DNA of 64,000 nucleotides from an uncultured Bacteroidota bacterium (lineage in GTDB: Bacteria; Bacteroidota; Bacteroidia; Chitinophagales; Chitinophagaceae): contig CAMLGR010000003.1 in NCBI GenBank assembly GCA_946479615.1, positions 3,927 through 67,926 of the forward strand, in the 5' to 3' direction. The number at the start of each line of letters is the position of its first letter. Position 1 is the stretch's first letter. The notes under the pieces are model-generated. The model was given only the letters and a program-made list of their open reading frames with translations, was not told where the DNA came from and did no database searches. Positions 44,619-54,544 of the stretch are shown one piece after another. The position numbers and the translations under genes are program-made.

Positions 44619-44634
44619 CAATATATTCTCAAGA

Positions 44635-46059
44635 TCACCTGGTAAGACTATTTATATACATTTCGATATTAGTATAATGCTTATCCAGTTTATTGCCGGC
44701 TGCATCGCTGGCATCATTCGGATTTAACCCGTTTTTCTTTTCCCATGTATCAGGCATGCCATCACTGTCAGCGTCGGCCGGAGCCTGTAAAGATTGCAAA
44801 GCAGGCCATGCGCTGATCGTTGCTTCATAGGCTGTGCCATGTGGAAAGTGTCCCTGCACATCGATCAATCCTCCTGTCCTTTCTTTTACTTCTTTAATGA
44901 TGCGCTGATCCATAGTATCCCGGCGATAACTGGCGCCCACTTTTTCCAATACAGATTGATAAGCCTTTTCAGCCGTTTGTGTATTAATGGTAACCGCAGT
45001 GACCGGTTTATCTTTCACAGCTTCCTTTTTATCGTCTTCTGTTCCATTGTTACCCATCAAAATGCCTAACCAGTTATTCTTTGTTACATCGGCCGCACCA
45101 TCGACATAGTTTCCATCGACATAATATTTACCAAACGGGATCACCGGTTTTTCCCAGCGGCCCGGGTTGACTATTCGGTAACGCGCCCTGGGATTGGTAG
45201 AAGGTCCGTATTTGAAATAGTTATTGACGAGACTATAACTTCCTCCTTCTCCTGCGTAAATATTATTGGAGCCCCAGTCGTAGATAACATTATTTCTATA
45301 GTCTACATTTTCTTCCGGGATATTCCTGATACCATCAAAACGCGGGTTACGGTTATTGCAATGAGCGAATAAATTATGATGCGCAGAAAGATGTCTTCCA
45401 CCCCAGATACCGCCATAGCCATGATGTTCATAATCTTTATCGCCCTTTTCAAAGTGATAAGAATAGTTAAGCGGTTCCATAACCAGGTTCCATTGCAGCG
45501 TAGTGCTATCTCCTCCATACACAGAAAAGACTTCATCCGTACTCCAACTGAAACTGCAATGATCAATAATGATATTGTTACGGCGTGTGCCACCGAATGC
45601 ATCATCACCACCATTTCCATCTACCATACCACCACGCTGGTATTTATCTCCCATGCGAACGCGGATATAGCGGATGATCATATTGTGCCCACCTAGCGAC
45701 ACTGCATTATCGGCTAAACAGATTCCATCACCCGGCGCTGTTTGCCCCGCAATGGTTACATTTCCTTTGATAGAAATTTTTGTTTCGAGATGAATCGTAC
45801 CCGATACGGCAAAAACTATGATGCGGGGAATATTTTTTTGTGCGGCTTCACGAAAACTACCGGGACCGTTATCATTAAGATTGGTGACCACCATTACTTT
45901 TCCACCTCTGCCGCCAGTTGTGTATTTACCAAAACCTTCGGCTCCCGGAAAAGCAATATTTGTGTTATCATCCAGGCCAGGTGCCAATATTGTCTTTTGC
46001 GCCGCGCAGGAAGAAATCACGCCGCAGGCGATCAGTACGGTAATAAGTTTTGTTTTCAT
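44635..46059 (-). CDS. Pectate lyase (PL1 family) lipoprotein
   Basis: Cleaves de-esterified homogalacturonan by beta-elimination. It is 474 residues starting at ATG 46059, with signal KLITVLIACGVISSC ending in a lipobox Cys, so it is membrane anchored, likely at the surface. The beta-helix begins FPGAEGFGKYTTGGRGG, then FAVSGTIHL, DHCSFSWSTDE and a candidate catalytic Arg in NRNPRFDG. A C-terminal TSP3-like calcium segment reads DADSDGMPDTWEKKNGLNP. It is closely similar to the N-terminal module of the 2199-residue protein upstream, suggesting duplication. Confidence 0.93.
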   Translation of the reverse strand: MKTKLITVLIACGVISSCAAQKTILAPGLDDNTNIAFPGAEGFGKYTTGGRGGKVMVVTNLNDNGPGSFREAAQKNIPRIIVFAVSGTIHLETKISIKGNVTIAGQTAPGDGICLADNAVSLGGHNMIIRYIRVRMGDKYQRGGMVDGNGGDDAFGGTRRNNIIIDHCSFSWSTDEVFSVYGGDSTTLQWNLVMEPLNYSYHFEKGDKDYEHHGYGGIWGGRHLSAHHNLFAHCNNRNPRFDGIRNIPEENVDYRNNVIYDWGSNNIYAGEGGSYSLVNNYFKYGPSTNPRARYRIVNPGRWEKPVIPFGKYYVDGNYVDGAADVTKNNWLGILMGNNGTEDDKKEAVKDKPVTAVTINTQTAEKAYQSVLEKVGASYRRDTMDQRIIKEVKERTGGLIDVQGHFPHGTAYEATISAWPALQSLQAPADADSDGMPDTWEKKNGLNPNDASDAAGNKLDKHYTNIEMYINSLTR

Positions 46060-46075
46060 GCTGGAGGAAAATAAA

Positions 46076-46168
46076 AAAGTCAAAAATAAAAATTCAAAAG
46101 AGTAATCTCCTGTTAGACGATATACGGATGTTATACTGTTGCTCTTTTGAATTTTTAATTTTGACTTT
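46076..46168. terminator. A/T-rich hairpin between giant pectinase and pectate lyase genes
   Basis: Arms 46076-46102 and 46142-46168 (AAAGTCAAAAATAAAAATTC... against ...GAATTTTTAATTTTGACTTT) pair over 27 bp with one mismatch. It fills the 120-bp gap after the T9SS protein's stop. Confidence 0.65.
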
Positions 46169-46181
46169 GGTTTAGTATTAA

Positions 46182-49100
46182 TTAATTTTTAATAAACGTC
46201 ATCATCACTTTATTTTCACCAAGCCTGTATTCTACATAATACATTCCCTGTGCCAATCCGTTAATATCAATCATTGTCTCGATGGTATTGGCTTGTGTAT
46301 TTTGTTTCCTGATGATCTGGCCCGATGTAGTATAGAATGTCAATGTTGCTTGTTGTGTTGTTACCGGGTGCGCAATGAAAATCGTGCGCGTTGCCGGAAC
46401 CGGGTAGATAACATATTCACCGGTTACTTTATTAAATCCGTTCAACTGAACGTTGACTGCATCAGCATCGGAGCTGGTATGTGTCAATACACCGGAGAAC
46501 ATTCCTGTTACCGGCACATTCAATCTTATTAATAAAGTCGTGGGAGCTACCGCACCATTTACACGTGTCAGTGTAAGCGGTGTCGATTGCCATGAGGCAC
46601 CGTTATTTCCAGAGATCTGGAAATGCGCCGGTGGCGTAATGATGATATTACCTGTCAAACCAATTCCTTCCACGGTATAGCTCTGTGCAGGTTTTGGTCC
46701 GCCTGAGGTTTGCGGGAATACTACAAAATGTTGTGTGACTACAATCACAGGTTTTGGAACGGTATTACCGCTTACCGCTACATTCTTCGTAGCTGCGCCG
46801 CTGCTGGTAACAGCAATGTTGCCTGCATGCCCGCCCAATACAGTTGAATTTAACCTGACAGAGATCGTTGTACCGGCAATCGTACCACCGGCTTGTGTCA
46901 GTGTCAGCGGCGTTGTTGACCAGTTGGTACCGTTGGATGATATTTCATAATCGGCCGGAGCCGTTACGGTAATATTACCGGTAAGATTCGCTCCTGCAAC
47001 TGTAAATGTTTGAACAGCCGATATAGTTCCCAGTATTTGTGTAAAGGCTGTTGGTGTACCCGTTGTAGTGATCGCCGGAGCAGGAATAGCATTACCGCTT
47101 ACTGCAAGGTTCACATCCGGTGCGCCCGTACTGGTATGAACGATATTGCCGGATGCATTACCCGACGCTGCCGCATTCATGCGAACAGAGATCGTTGTGC
47201 TGGCTAATACTCCGCCGGTTTGCGTTATTACCAATGGCGACGCATTTGTTTTCCAGGTAGTGCCACCATCGCCTGATACTTCAAATCCAACAGGCGGTGT
47301 GACAGTAATATTACCGGCCAGGTCAGCTCCTGATACAGTATAGGTTTGCGCAGCCGATGGTGTGCCTACTGTATGAGAGAAAGCAGTCAATGTTCCTGTT
47401 ACTGTGATCGATGGAACCGGAACCGTATTACCGCTCACCGCTACATTTACAGTAGCAGCGCCGGTACTGTTATGCGCAATATTTCCATTGGATGCACCCA
47501 ATGCGGTTGCATTCAGTCTTACAGAAATGGTTGTGGCAGCCAATGCGCCGGCTGTTGGCGTCAGCGTCAGCGGTGTTGCATTATTGAACCAGGTGACACC
47601 TGCATCAGCAGATACTTCATAATTCGCCGGTGCGGTAATGATTACATCCTGCGCCAGTCCTGTTCCTGAAACAGTATATGTCTGTGCAGCCGATGGGGTT
47701 CCCAGTATTTGTGTGAATGCTGTTAATGTTCCCGTTGTTGTAATAAATGAGGCAGGTAATGCCGTTCCGCTTACCGCTACATTCATTGTGGCAGCCCCTG
47801 TACTTGCATTGGCAATAGTACCATTGTATGTACCGGTACTGCCGGCATTCAATCTTACCGAAATAGTTTTGGCAGCTACCGTACCTGCTGTTTGTGGTAA
47901 TACCAGTGGCGAAGCATTGGTAAACCATGTCGTACCACCATTGTCAGATACTTCATAGTTAGCAGGTGGTGTAATCGTAATACCGGTCGTGAGATCGGTA
48001 CCGGATACTGTATATGTTTGAACAGCCGATGGCGCTCCTATTGTTTGAGCAAAGGCATTCAATGTGCCGGTCGTTATAATTGCAGAAGGAGGACCAGCTA
48101 CCGGTGTAGCGAGACCAATGACCTTTACATCTTTGAGCATACCATATCGTCCGGCGGTACTGCTGCTGCAACTGAAATAGAAACGGAAGGTGATCGTTTG
48201 TCCCGGCGATAACGTAACACCGGATGCACCTGCTACTTCCAACCTGAATTTCGATACGGGTCCTGTGTTTTCGTTCAACAAGGCAATGGGTGATGCAAAC
48301 GTGCCCGGTGTTGTGGTCACATCTGCGGAATCACTTACAAAGTTGCTTAATGAATAAACAACGGCCAGCTTGGTACTGCTTGAAGTATTGTAAAACCCTG
48401 CTGTAGTTAAAATAGAATCGATCCTGATCTCATTGCCTGGTTTAGCTGTTACCGTAAACTGTTCGTACCAGGAACGTTGCAAGGTACCCCCGGGACCACC
48501 GGCTGCCGTGCCCCATGATCCATCTCCATTGGTGCTCGCACCGAATGCCTGGCCATATTGAGGAGAGTATGCCTGCACAGCTGCTATTGTAGTACCATTT
48601 GATATCGTTAACCTGTTGAAAGTTGGTGTGCTTGCTGTTACTCCCGAAGAACGCACATTGGCGCTATCAGCTCCACTGGTAGTAAATGGCCAGTGCTGGA
48701 TCACTTCTTTGATGGATGAAAGGGCAGTGGATGTTCCGGTCACTTTCACATCTTTTACCATTGCATACCGCCCGGTACTGCTGCTGCCGCAACTAAAGTA
48801 AAGGCGAATCGATAAGGTCTGACCCGGCTGTAATGTAACTCCCGGTAAACCCGCTACTGATAATGGGAATTGTGTAGTAGGTCCGCTTGTCTGATTTAAT
48901 AAAGCTGCAGGATTATTGTATCCGCCGGGAATGGTAAATACATCGGAAGAATCATTCACAAAATTGCTTAAGGAATAAACAACGCCGAGTTTGGTATTGC
49001 TCGATGTATTATAAAATGCACTGGTAATATATACTGAATCCACTTTTACACGATAACCGGTAGCGGCTGTAACGGTGAATTGCTCATAGTTTGTTCTGCG

Positions 49101-52100
49101 CAGGTTGCCACCCGGCCCACCAACGGCTGTTCCCCATGAACCATCACCATTAGCCGTAGTACCAAATGCCTGGCCGAATTGTGGCGAGTAAGCGGGAATA
49201 GCTGGTACGGTTGTACCATTCGAAACATACAAATTACCAAATGTGGGTGCACTGGCAGTTACTCCTGCATCACGGATCAATACACTGTCCGAATTGTCCA
49301 ACGTCATTGGCCAGTGTTGTAACGTAACTGTTGTGGACGCAGCAATGACAGCAGTAGTGCCCTGTAGTTTTATATATTTGGCAGTACCGCCACTTGTTTC
49401 GAGTTTAATGCTGTCTGTATACGTTCCTGCTGCAGCCGCATTTAAACGGATGCCGATCGTTGTTGCTGCGAGCGTATTGGAAACCGGTGGTAATGAAATA
49501 GTGGCTGGATTCGCTTTCCAGGTAGTACCGCCGTCGGAAGAAATTTCAAAATTAGCAGGAGGAGTAAGGATAACATTACCTGTCAGGTTTTCGCCCGACA
49601 CGGTTGCATTCTGCAATGCAGAAGGCGTACCGAGGTTTTGAATAAATGGTTGTATAGTACCTGTTGTAGTGATTGCCGGTACAGAAGATATTTCTACTGT
49701 ATCGGTAATATGTGAAGCGTATCCTGCTTTTGACCCAACGAGATAATAGAAATAAGAAGTACCTGCTACCGGCAATGCATCGGTCAACTGGAAGTTGATC
49801 AGGCTATCATTCGAAGCCGTCACTTCACCAATTTTTGCATATGCTCCTCCGCGTGTAGCAGAACGATACAATTCATATTTTATCTGATCCATTGCCCAGC
49901 TGATGTTCCAGTCAAATACGCTGTTCGCGCCGGCTTTTGTACCCCTGAAGTTGGAGATGGCAATATCTCTTGCTTCATTGCTGCAAAGCAAGGGACTTAC
50001 GCTACAGGGATCCCATGAACCGAATAAGGTCGCATTGGTATAAGTTGCCGCATCTGTCGCGTTCAACTGGAATGACCAGGGTACGCGCTGGCTTACGTCT
50101 ACCGGTGTGCCATTAAAATGTTTGCTTTGATATTCTCCATAATAGATCAATGCGGTGTTGGTTCCGGCATCCCAGATGGACCAGCCTTCCGGTTTTACTG
50201 TAGTTCCCATACTTGTGTTGAGGAATACTACTTTATTATTCGTCAATGGTGAAGAACCGGTGCTGTTCTGCCAGGGTCTGCCCAATACGTAAGTGGTGGC
50301 GCCGGTGTTATCCGGTATTTTACAATTGCGGAACACATATCCATACGCTTGTCCCGGCGGTGTATTCGCTGCCGTGATATAAGATCCGCCGGAGGTTGTT
50401 CTTGATTTTGGATAGACAATTGTTGAATCGAATACTGCGATCGAACTTCCGAAAATGAAATCGATATTACCATCGATATAGCAATCCTTGAAATAATGGC
50501 GCGGTGTGCCGCTACCCTTAATATATAATGTATCCTGGTTGCCAAGGAAACGGCAATTTTTAAACACAGCCCTGTCTGCATTCACCAATACGGCTACAGC
50601 CTGTGTACCATCGCCCCATGTATTGGCAAAGGTGATATTGAACGCTGAAAAATCCGGTGCATTCACGGTGAAGCTGGCCGAGTTTTGTGTGCCTACTGTG
50701 CCGCCACCTGCGATCGGATCGCTGGCGCCATCGGTATAATAAAGAACCACATTCGCTACACTTTCACCAACAAGTTGAATAAATGGCTTATTGGAAGGGA
50801 TAGTGATCTTCTCCTTGTATTTTCCATTCTTTATGAAAATGATAAATGCTGTTGTCTGTCCTGTCGGAGCGGCATTGATAGCTGCCTGCACCGTTGTATA
50901 ATCCCCCGAACCATCCTGCGCCACTACCAACGAGGTACCGGCAGGAGCCGTCGAAGCAAACGCAGTTCCTGATACGGCTACATTCGCAATATTTGATCCC
51001 GCACTTGTATTGGAAATATTTCCGTTGTAAGGACCAGCCGCCAATGCATTTAATCGTACGCTGATCGCTTTTGGAGAAACTGTTCCTGCTGTTTGTGCTA
51101 CGGTAAGCGGATCGGCATTACCATGCCAGGTAGCACCTCCATCACCCGATACCTGGAAATTTGCTGGCGGTGTAATTGTGATATCGCCTGATAAGTTCTC
51201 ACCCGATACCGTATAGCTTTGTGTGGCCGATACAGCAGGAATATTTTGTGTAAATGCATTCAGCGAACCGGTAGTTACTACCGTTGCTGCATCTACTATT
51301 CCATTGATATAATTTTCAAGATTGGTATATCCATTACCAGCTACGCCGGCCCTGTCCGCCGCATCATTGGGATTTAATCCATGACTGGTCTCGTACGCAT
51401 CCGGCATGCCATCATGGTCGGTATCAACAGGTGGTGTAGTAGAATTTAATGCGGGCCATGCATTGACTGTAGTTGCATAGGCAGTGCCATGCGGATAACC
51501 ACCCTGCACATCGATCAATCTTCCTGTCCTGTTCATTACATCATTAACGATCCGCTGATCGAGTGTATCTCTTGAAAAACTTGCACCGCCATATTGCAGT
51601 ACAAGATTGTAAGCCTGCTCTGCTGTATGTGTAGTAACAGGTGCAATATCAAATGCCGTGGTTACTTTCGATAACGTGGTATCGGCCTGGGTGCCGCCGC
51701 TCATCGCTGCACCTAACCAGTTGTTTTGTGTAACGGCAGCAAAACCATCTACATAATTTCCCGATAAATAATACTGACCATAAGGAAGTACCGGCGCCGA
51801 AGTTTGTTTACCGGGATTGATGACCATCGACCTGACCGCCACACCACTGGAAGAACCGGTAGAAGTAGAAGGCCCGTATTTGTAATAATTGTTTACAATG
51901 TTATAATTACCGCCTTCTCCGCCATTCACATTATAAGAGGCCCAATTGTACAATACATTATTCCTGAAGTCAGCATTTTCCTGCCCGGCTGTAAATGGGG
52001 CAAGGTTGCGGCTGCCATCAAAACGTGGCGCCCTTCCTTTTACGTGTGCAATTAAGTTATGATGAAAAGAAGCGTGTTTGCCTCCCCAGATGCCTCCGTA

Positions 52101-52781
52101 TCCGTGTTCTTCAAAATCAAGATCACCGGTTTCGAAGTGATATGAATAATTCAATGGCTCTGTAATAAAGCTCCATTGAATGGTAAGACTATCTCCGCGA
52201 TAAATAGTCAACGCTTCATCAGAGCTCCATCCTGATGTAACGTGATCGATGATGATATTTTTATTTCCCAGGTTGCCGAATGAATCATCGCTTCCACCGC
52301 CATCAACCATACCCGCATTCTGATTCTTATCTCCCATCCGGATCCTGATATACCGGACGATCACATTATCGCCACTGATCACAACCGGGTAATCAGCCAG
52401 GCAAATACCATCGCCGGGTGCTGTCTGACCAGCTATCGTGGTATTGGCCCTGATATTTAATTTGGAAGTAAGATGGATGATACCCGATATCCTGAAAACA
52501 ACAGTACGGTAAGTAGCGGTCTGGCTCAGTGCATAACGCAAACTTCCCGGGCTGTTATCGTCATTGAGGTTGGTGACTTCGAATACAGTAGTGGGTGTGC
52601 TGACTGTTCCCCTGCCGCCGGCAGCAAATCTTCCCGCCCCTTCTGCACCGGGGAAAGCGATCTGTTGCGACCAGGAAGAATAAAAGGTTAGCAAAGCAAA
52701 TAAAAACAGGCATACGCGATAACCTGTTGCTTTTGCGATTGAAGGAACAGTAACATGGTTCGTAGAAATGATCATATGCAT
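46182..52781 (-). CDS. Giant secreted pectate lyase-pectinesterase fusion with repeats and T9SS sorting domain
   Basis: A 2199-residue multimodular pectinase. The signal segment (about 22-38, RVCLFLFALLTFYSSWSQ) is followed by a PL1 module at 40-450 (FPGAEGAGRFAAGGRG, DHVTSGWSSDEA, GRAPRFDG) and a TSP3-like linker DTDHDGMPDAYETSHGLNP. Immunoglobulin-like repeat 1 is at about 500-605. A canonical CE8 pectinesterase covers 614-920 (LGNQDTLY, DFIFGSS, LGRPW), then an FN3-like domain and repeat 2 (1037-1135). Two copies of an unrecognised 200-residue domain follow (1152-1350 and 1352-1555), then repeats 3-7 (1565-2110). The T9SS C-terminal domain closes the protein (YPVPATRTIFI... to FIKN). One enzyme can thus demethylate and cleave pectin at the cell surface. 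An ATG two codons in is possible. Confidence 0.93.
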   Translation of the reverse strand: MHMIISTNHVTVPSIAKATGYRVCLFLFALLTFYSSWSQQIAFPGAEGAGRFAAGGRGTVSTPTTVFEVTNLNDDNSPGSLRYALSQTATYRTVVFRISGIIHLTSKLNIRANTTIAGQTAPGDGICLADYPVVISGDNVIVRYIRIRMGDKNQNAGMVDGGGSDDSFGNLGNKNIIIDHVTSGWSSDEALTIYRGDSLTIQWSFITEPLNYSYHFETGDLDFEEHGYGGIWGGKHASFHHNLIAHVKGRAPRFDGSRNLAPFTAGQENADFRNNVLYNWASYNVNGGEGGNYNIVNNYYKYGPSTSTGSSSGVAVRSMVINPGKQTSAPVLPYGQYYLSGNYVDGFAAVTQNNWLGAAMSGGTQADTTLSKVTTAFDIAPVTTHTAEQAYNLVLQYGGASFSRDTLDQRIVNDVMNRTGRLIDVQGGYPHGTAYATTVNAWPALNSTTPPVDTDHDGMPDAYETSHGLNPNDAADRAGVAGNGYTNLENYINGIVDAATVVTTGSLNAFTQNIPAVSATQSYTVSGENLSGDITITPPANFQVSGDGGATWHGNADPLTVAQTAGTVSPKAISVRLNALAAGPYNGNISNTSAGSNIANVAVSGTAFASTAPAGTSLVVAQDGSGDYTTVQAAINAAPTGQTTAFIIFIKNGKYKEKITIPSNKPFIQLVGESVANVVLYYTDGASDPIAGGGTVGTQNSASFTVNAPDFSAFNITFANTWGDGTQAVAVLVNADRAVFKNCRFLGNQDTLYIKGSGTPRHYFKDCYIDGNIDFIFGSSIAVFDSTIVYPKSRTTSGGSYITAANTPPGQAYGYVFRNCKIPDNTGATTYVLGRPWQNSTGSSPLTNNKVVFLNTSMGTTVKPEGWSIWDAGTNTALIYYGEYQSKHFNGTPVDVSQRVPWSFQLNATDAATYTNATLFGSWDPCSVSPLLCSNEARDIAISNFRGTKAGANSVFDWNISWAMDQIKYELYRSATRGGAYAKIGEVTASNDSLINFQLTDALPVAGTSYFYYLVGSKAGYASHITDTVEISSVPAITTTGTIQPFIQNLGTPSALQNATVSGENLTGNVILTPPANFEISSDGGTTWKANPATISLPPVSNTLAATTIGIRLNAAAAGTYTDSIKLETSGGTAKYIKLQGTTAVIAASTTVTLQHWPMTLDNSDSVLIRDAGVTASAPTFGNLYVSNGTTVPAIPAYSPQFGQAFGTTANGDGSWGTAVGGPGGNLRRTNYEQFTVTAATGYRVKVDSVYITSAFYNTSSNTKLGVVYSLSNFVNDSSDVFTIPGGYNNPAALLNQTSGPTTQFPLSVAGLPGVTLQPGQTLSIRLYFSCGSSSTGRYAMVKDVKVTGTSTALSSIKEVIQHWPFTTSGADSANVRSSGVTASTPTFNRLTISNGTTIAAVQAYSPQYGQAFGASTNGDGSWGTAAGGPGGTLQRSWYEQFTVTAKPGNEIRIDSILTTAGFYNTSSSTKLAVVYSLSNFVSDSADVTTTPGTFASPIALLNENTGPVSKFRLEVAGASGVTLSPGQTITFRFYFSCSSSTAGRYGMLKDVKVIGLATPVAGPPSAIITTGTLNAFAQTIGAPSAVQTYTVSGTDLTTGITITPPANYEVSDNGGTTWFTNASPLVLPQTAGTVAAKTISVRLNAGSTGTYNGTIANASTGAATMNVAVSGTALPASFITTTGTLTAFTQILGTPSAAQTYTVSGTGLAQDVIITAPANYEVSADAGVTWFNNATPLTLTPTAGALAATTISVRLNATALGASNGNIAHNSTGAATVNVAVSGNTVPVPSITVTGTLTAFSHTVGTPSAAQTYTVSGADLAGNITVTPPVGFEVSGDGGTTWKTNASPLVITQTGGVLASTTISVRMNAAASGNASGNIVHTSTGAPDVNLAVSGNAIPAPAITTTGTPTAFTQILGTISAVQTFTVAGANLTGNITVTAPADYEISSNGTNWSTTPLTLTQAGGTIAGTTISVRLNSTVLGGHAGNIAVTSSGAATKNVAVSGNTVPKPVIVVTQHFVVFPQTSGGPKPAQSYTVEGIGLTGNIIITPPAHFQISGNNGASWQSTPLTLTRVNGAVAPTTLLIRLNVPVTGMFSGVLTHTSSDADAVNVQLNGFNKVTGEYVIYPVPATRTIFIAHPVTTQQATLTFYTTSGQIIRKQNTQANTIETMIDINGLAQGMYYVEYRLGENKVMMTFIKN

Positions 52782-52802
52782 TTATTTATCGTTAGCGGAG
52801 AA

Positions 52803-52926
52803 CACAGATTGATGAATTATAATAGATTTCACTGATCGATTTTGATGGTGAGCATATTGCCGTGAATTCTCCTGGGTGGAGAATAGTAATCAGTGAAATC
52901 TATTCTAATCCATTAATCCGTACTGT
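52803..52926. repeat. Long imperfect hairpin between DUF5123 gene and giant pectinase gene
   Basis: CACAGATTGATGAATTATAA-type sequence at 52803-52836 pairs with 52888-52926 (ATCAGTGAAATCTATTCTAA...ACTGTG). The AATAGATTTCACTGAT core is perfectly matched. It occupies the 150-bp gap between two same-strand genes. Confidence 0.6.
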
Positions 52927-52930
52927 GGTT

Positions 52931-54508
52931 CTATGGTCTCCAGCGCGGATCACCTGAAGTGGTCCTGCCGGGGAAAGCATTATCGACTATTTTGAAATTA
53001 CCGGTATACGGACTTTGCCATATTTCGGTAGATTTCTTAGCATAAGGTATTACGTTCGGTAACTGACCTGTAGCATTGGTAGAAATGAAATCACCCAATG
53101 TATACGTAGCCGCTACATCGATCACCGATGCTGCATTGACACGATATCCTCTTACATCGAAAGCGCCGGCATTACTTTTTCCCTGCCCGATAATATTATT
53201 CTTAAAGCTCACAGGCAATGTAACGATATCGGTACCTGCTGTGCTGTAATCGATAAAGTAGTTGCCGCCGCGTGGCGCTTCATTGATCGTGCAATTGTCG
53301 ATGATCACTGAATTGGAATTATTCCGGCTGGTGACGATCTTTTCTGCTTTATAGATAGTACTGTTGGTAATAGAGATATTGTTCGCTTTACTGGTGGCCA
53401 CATCCACGGTGATCACGCCATAACCCGACAAACTATCGAGGATACATTTGTTGACAATAAAATCATTGATGATAGCAGGCTGTGACTGTGTTCTGAATAC
53501 GCCTCTGAATATTTCAGCCGTGCAGGATTCAAATTTCACTTTACCGATGGTACAGGCCACATTGATATTGAATACATATTTAGCTGCATAATCACTTCCT
53601 CTTAAAATGATATCACTGAAAACCAGTGAATCGATCGAGGCGCCGGAAGTGATATTGAAGTTGTTGGACATGAAAACGATCGGCTGATCGGGTACTAACA
53701 GATCGGAGCCCGCTGTAAATACCAGTGATTTATCCAGGTTGATCTGGTTCGTGATATTATAGGTTTCTCCTCTTTTGAGCAGGATGGTACTTCCCGATGG
53801 TATGACAGGAAGCGTATCCTGTAATACCAATGGGCGATCCGTAAAACCTCTCAGGTCAATGATATTACCAGAGAAAGATGCCTTGGTACTGAAATCTGCC
53901 CAACCACGTACTGTTGCGCCACTATAGAGATAAATGATGTACGAGGTCGTTGCATTCAATCCCGATACGATCTTGTATTGATTGGTAATATCACCTGCAG
54001 TAACGGCGACATCCTGTACCACAGAACTATCCGAGTGCAATAGTATTTTGATACCAGTCACAGCAGCACCGCTATTGGTCCAGCTAACTTTCACCGAGTT
54101 ATCATTGACCTCGCTGATCGTAGGCACGTTCAATATAGATGGGAACCTGGCTGTTTTGATAGAACCCAGTCCTGCTACTTTCGAACTATGCGATGTATCC
54201 TCTGCTATTGCTCTTACCTGCACCTGGTACAACCTGTCCCAGGCAAGATTCTGGAAATAAGCGGAATTGGTATCGAGGTCCATGGTAGCAGCGATCGTAC
54301 GGAATGTATCGGTACTTAATTGTGCCTTATAGGAAACAGCGCCTTTTACAGGCTGCCAGGTAGCACGGATCCAGTTGCCCTCGGATGTCAACGCTTCTTT
54401 CAACACAGGTCTGAACAAACGCGGCGCTTCGCCCAGGTCGTCTGTTTTATGACAGGCAGTAAGCACTACCAGAAGGGTAACCAATCCGAAGAATATCTTT
54501 TTCATCAT
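52931..54508 (-). CDS. DUF5123-type surface lipoprotein, probable pectin-binding (SGBP position)
   Basis: A 525-residue lipoprotein starting at ATG 54508, with lipobox VVLTAC. Residues about 35-200 form two FN3-like domains (for example IRATWQPVKGAVSYKAQLS and NDSVKVSWTNSGAAVTGIKI). The rest is a beta-helix-like domain of the DUF5123/DUF4957 kind, with repeated strands such as IVFMSNNFNITSGASIDSLV, IIDNCTINEAPRGGN and the final TSGDPRWRP. No lyase residues are evident, so binding or weak lyase function are both possible. It lies 36 bp after susD pair 2, the place usually taken by surface glycan-binding proteins. Confidence 0.82.
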   Translation of the reverse strand: MMKKIFFGLVTLLVVLTACHKTDDLGEAPRLFRPVLKEALTSEGNWIRATWQPVKGAVSYKAQLSTDTFRTIAATMDLDTNSAYFQNLAWDRLYQVQVRAIAEDTSHSSKVAGLGSIKTARFPSILNVPTISEVNDNSVKVSWTNSGAAVTGIKILLHSDSSVVQDVAVTAGDITNQYKIVSGLNATTSYIIYLYSGATVRGWADFSTKASFSGNIIDLRGFTDRPLVLQDTLPVIPSGSTILLKRGETYNITNQINLDKSLVFTAGSDLLVPDQPIVFMSNNFNITSGASIDSLVFSDIILRGSDYAAKYVFNINVACTIGKVKFESCTAEIFRGVFRTQSQPAIINDFIVNKCILDSLSGYGVITVDVATSKANNISITNSTIYKAEKIVTSRNNSNSVIIDNCTINEAPRGGNYFIDYSTAGTDIVTLPVSFKNNIIGQGKSNAGAFDVRGYRVNAASVIDVAATYTLGDFISTNATGQLPNVIPYAKKSTEIWQSPYTGNFKIVDNAFPGRTTSGDPRWRP

Positions 54509-54544
54509 AGTGTTGTTAGTGTTCGGCATAATAATTTATTTGAA

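Larger units (their letters stand above)
44302..44634. other. 333-bp intergenic region upstream of susC pair 1
   Basis: It contains no gene. From the susC side outward it holds a 22-bp palindrome at 44382-44403, a candidate -7 region near 44465, operator block B (44482-44511), and an A/T-rich hairpin (44523-44618) that probably terminates the upstream pectate lyase transcript. Confidence 0.8.

Noticed and set aside
45303..45620. Same-strand alternative frame inside the pectate lyase gene
   Set aside because: It overlaps the PL1 catalytic region, whose motifs are intact in the main frame. The alternative translation is a shadow.
46453..47669. Several plus-strand frames opposite the immunoglobulin-like repeats of the giant pectinase
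   Set aside because: They recur with the same period as the repeats on the minus strand, as expected for mirror shadows of repetitive coding DNA.
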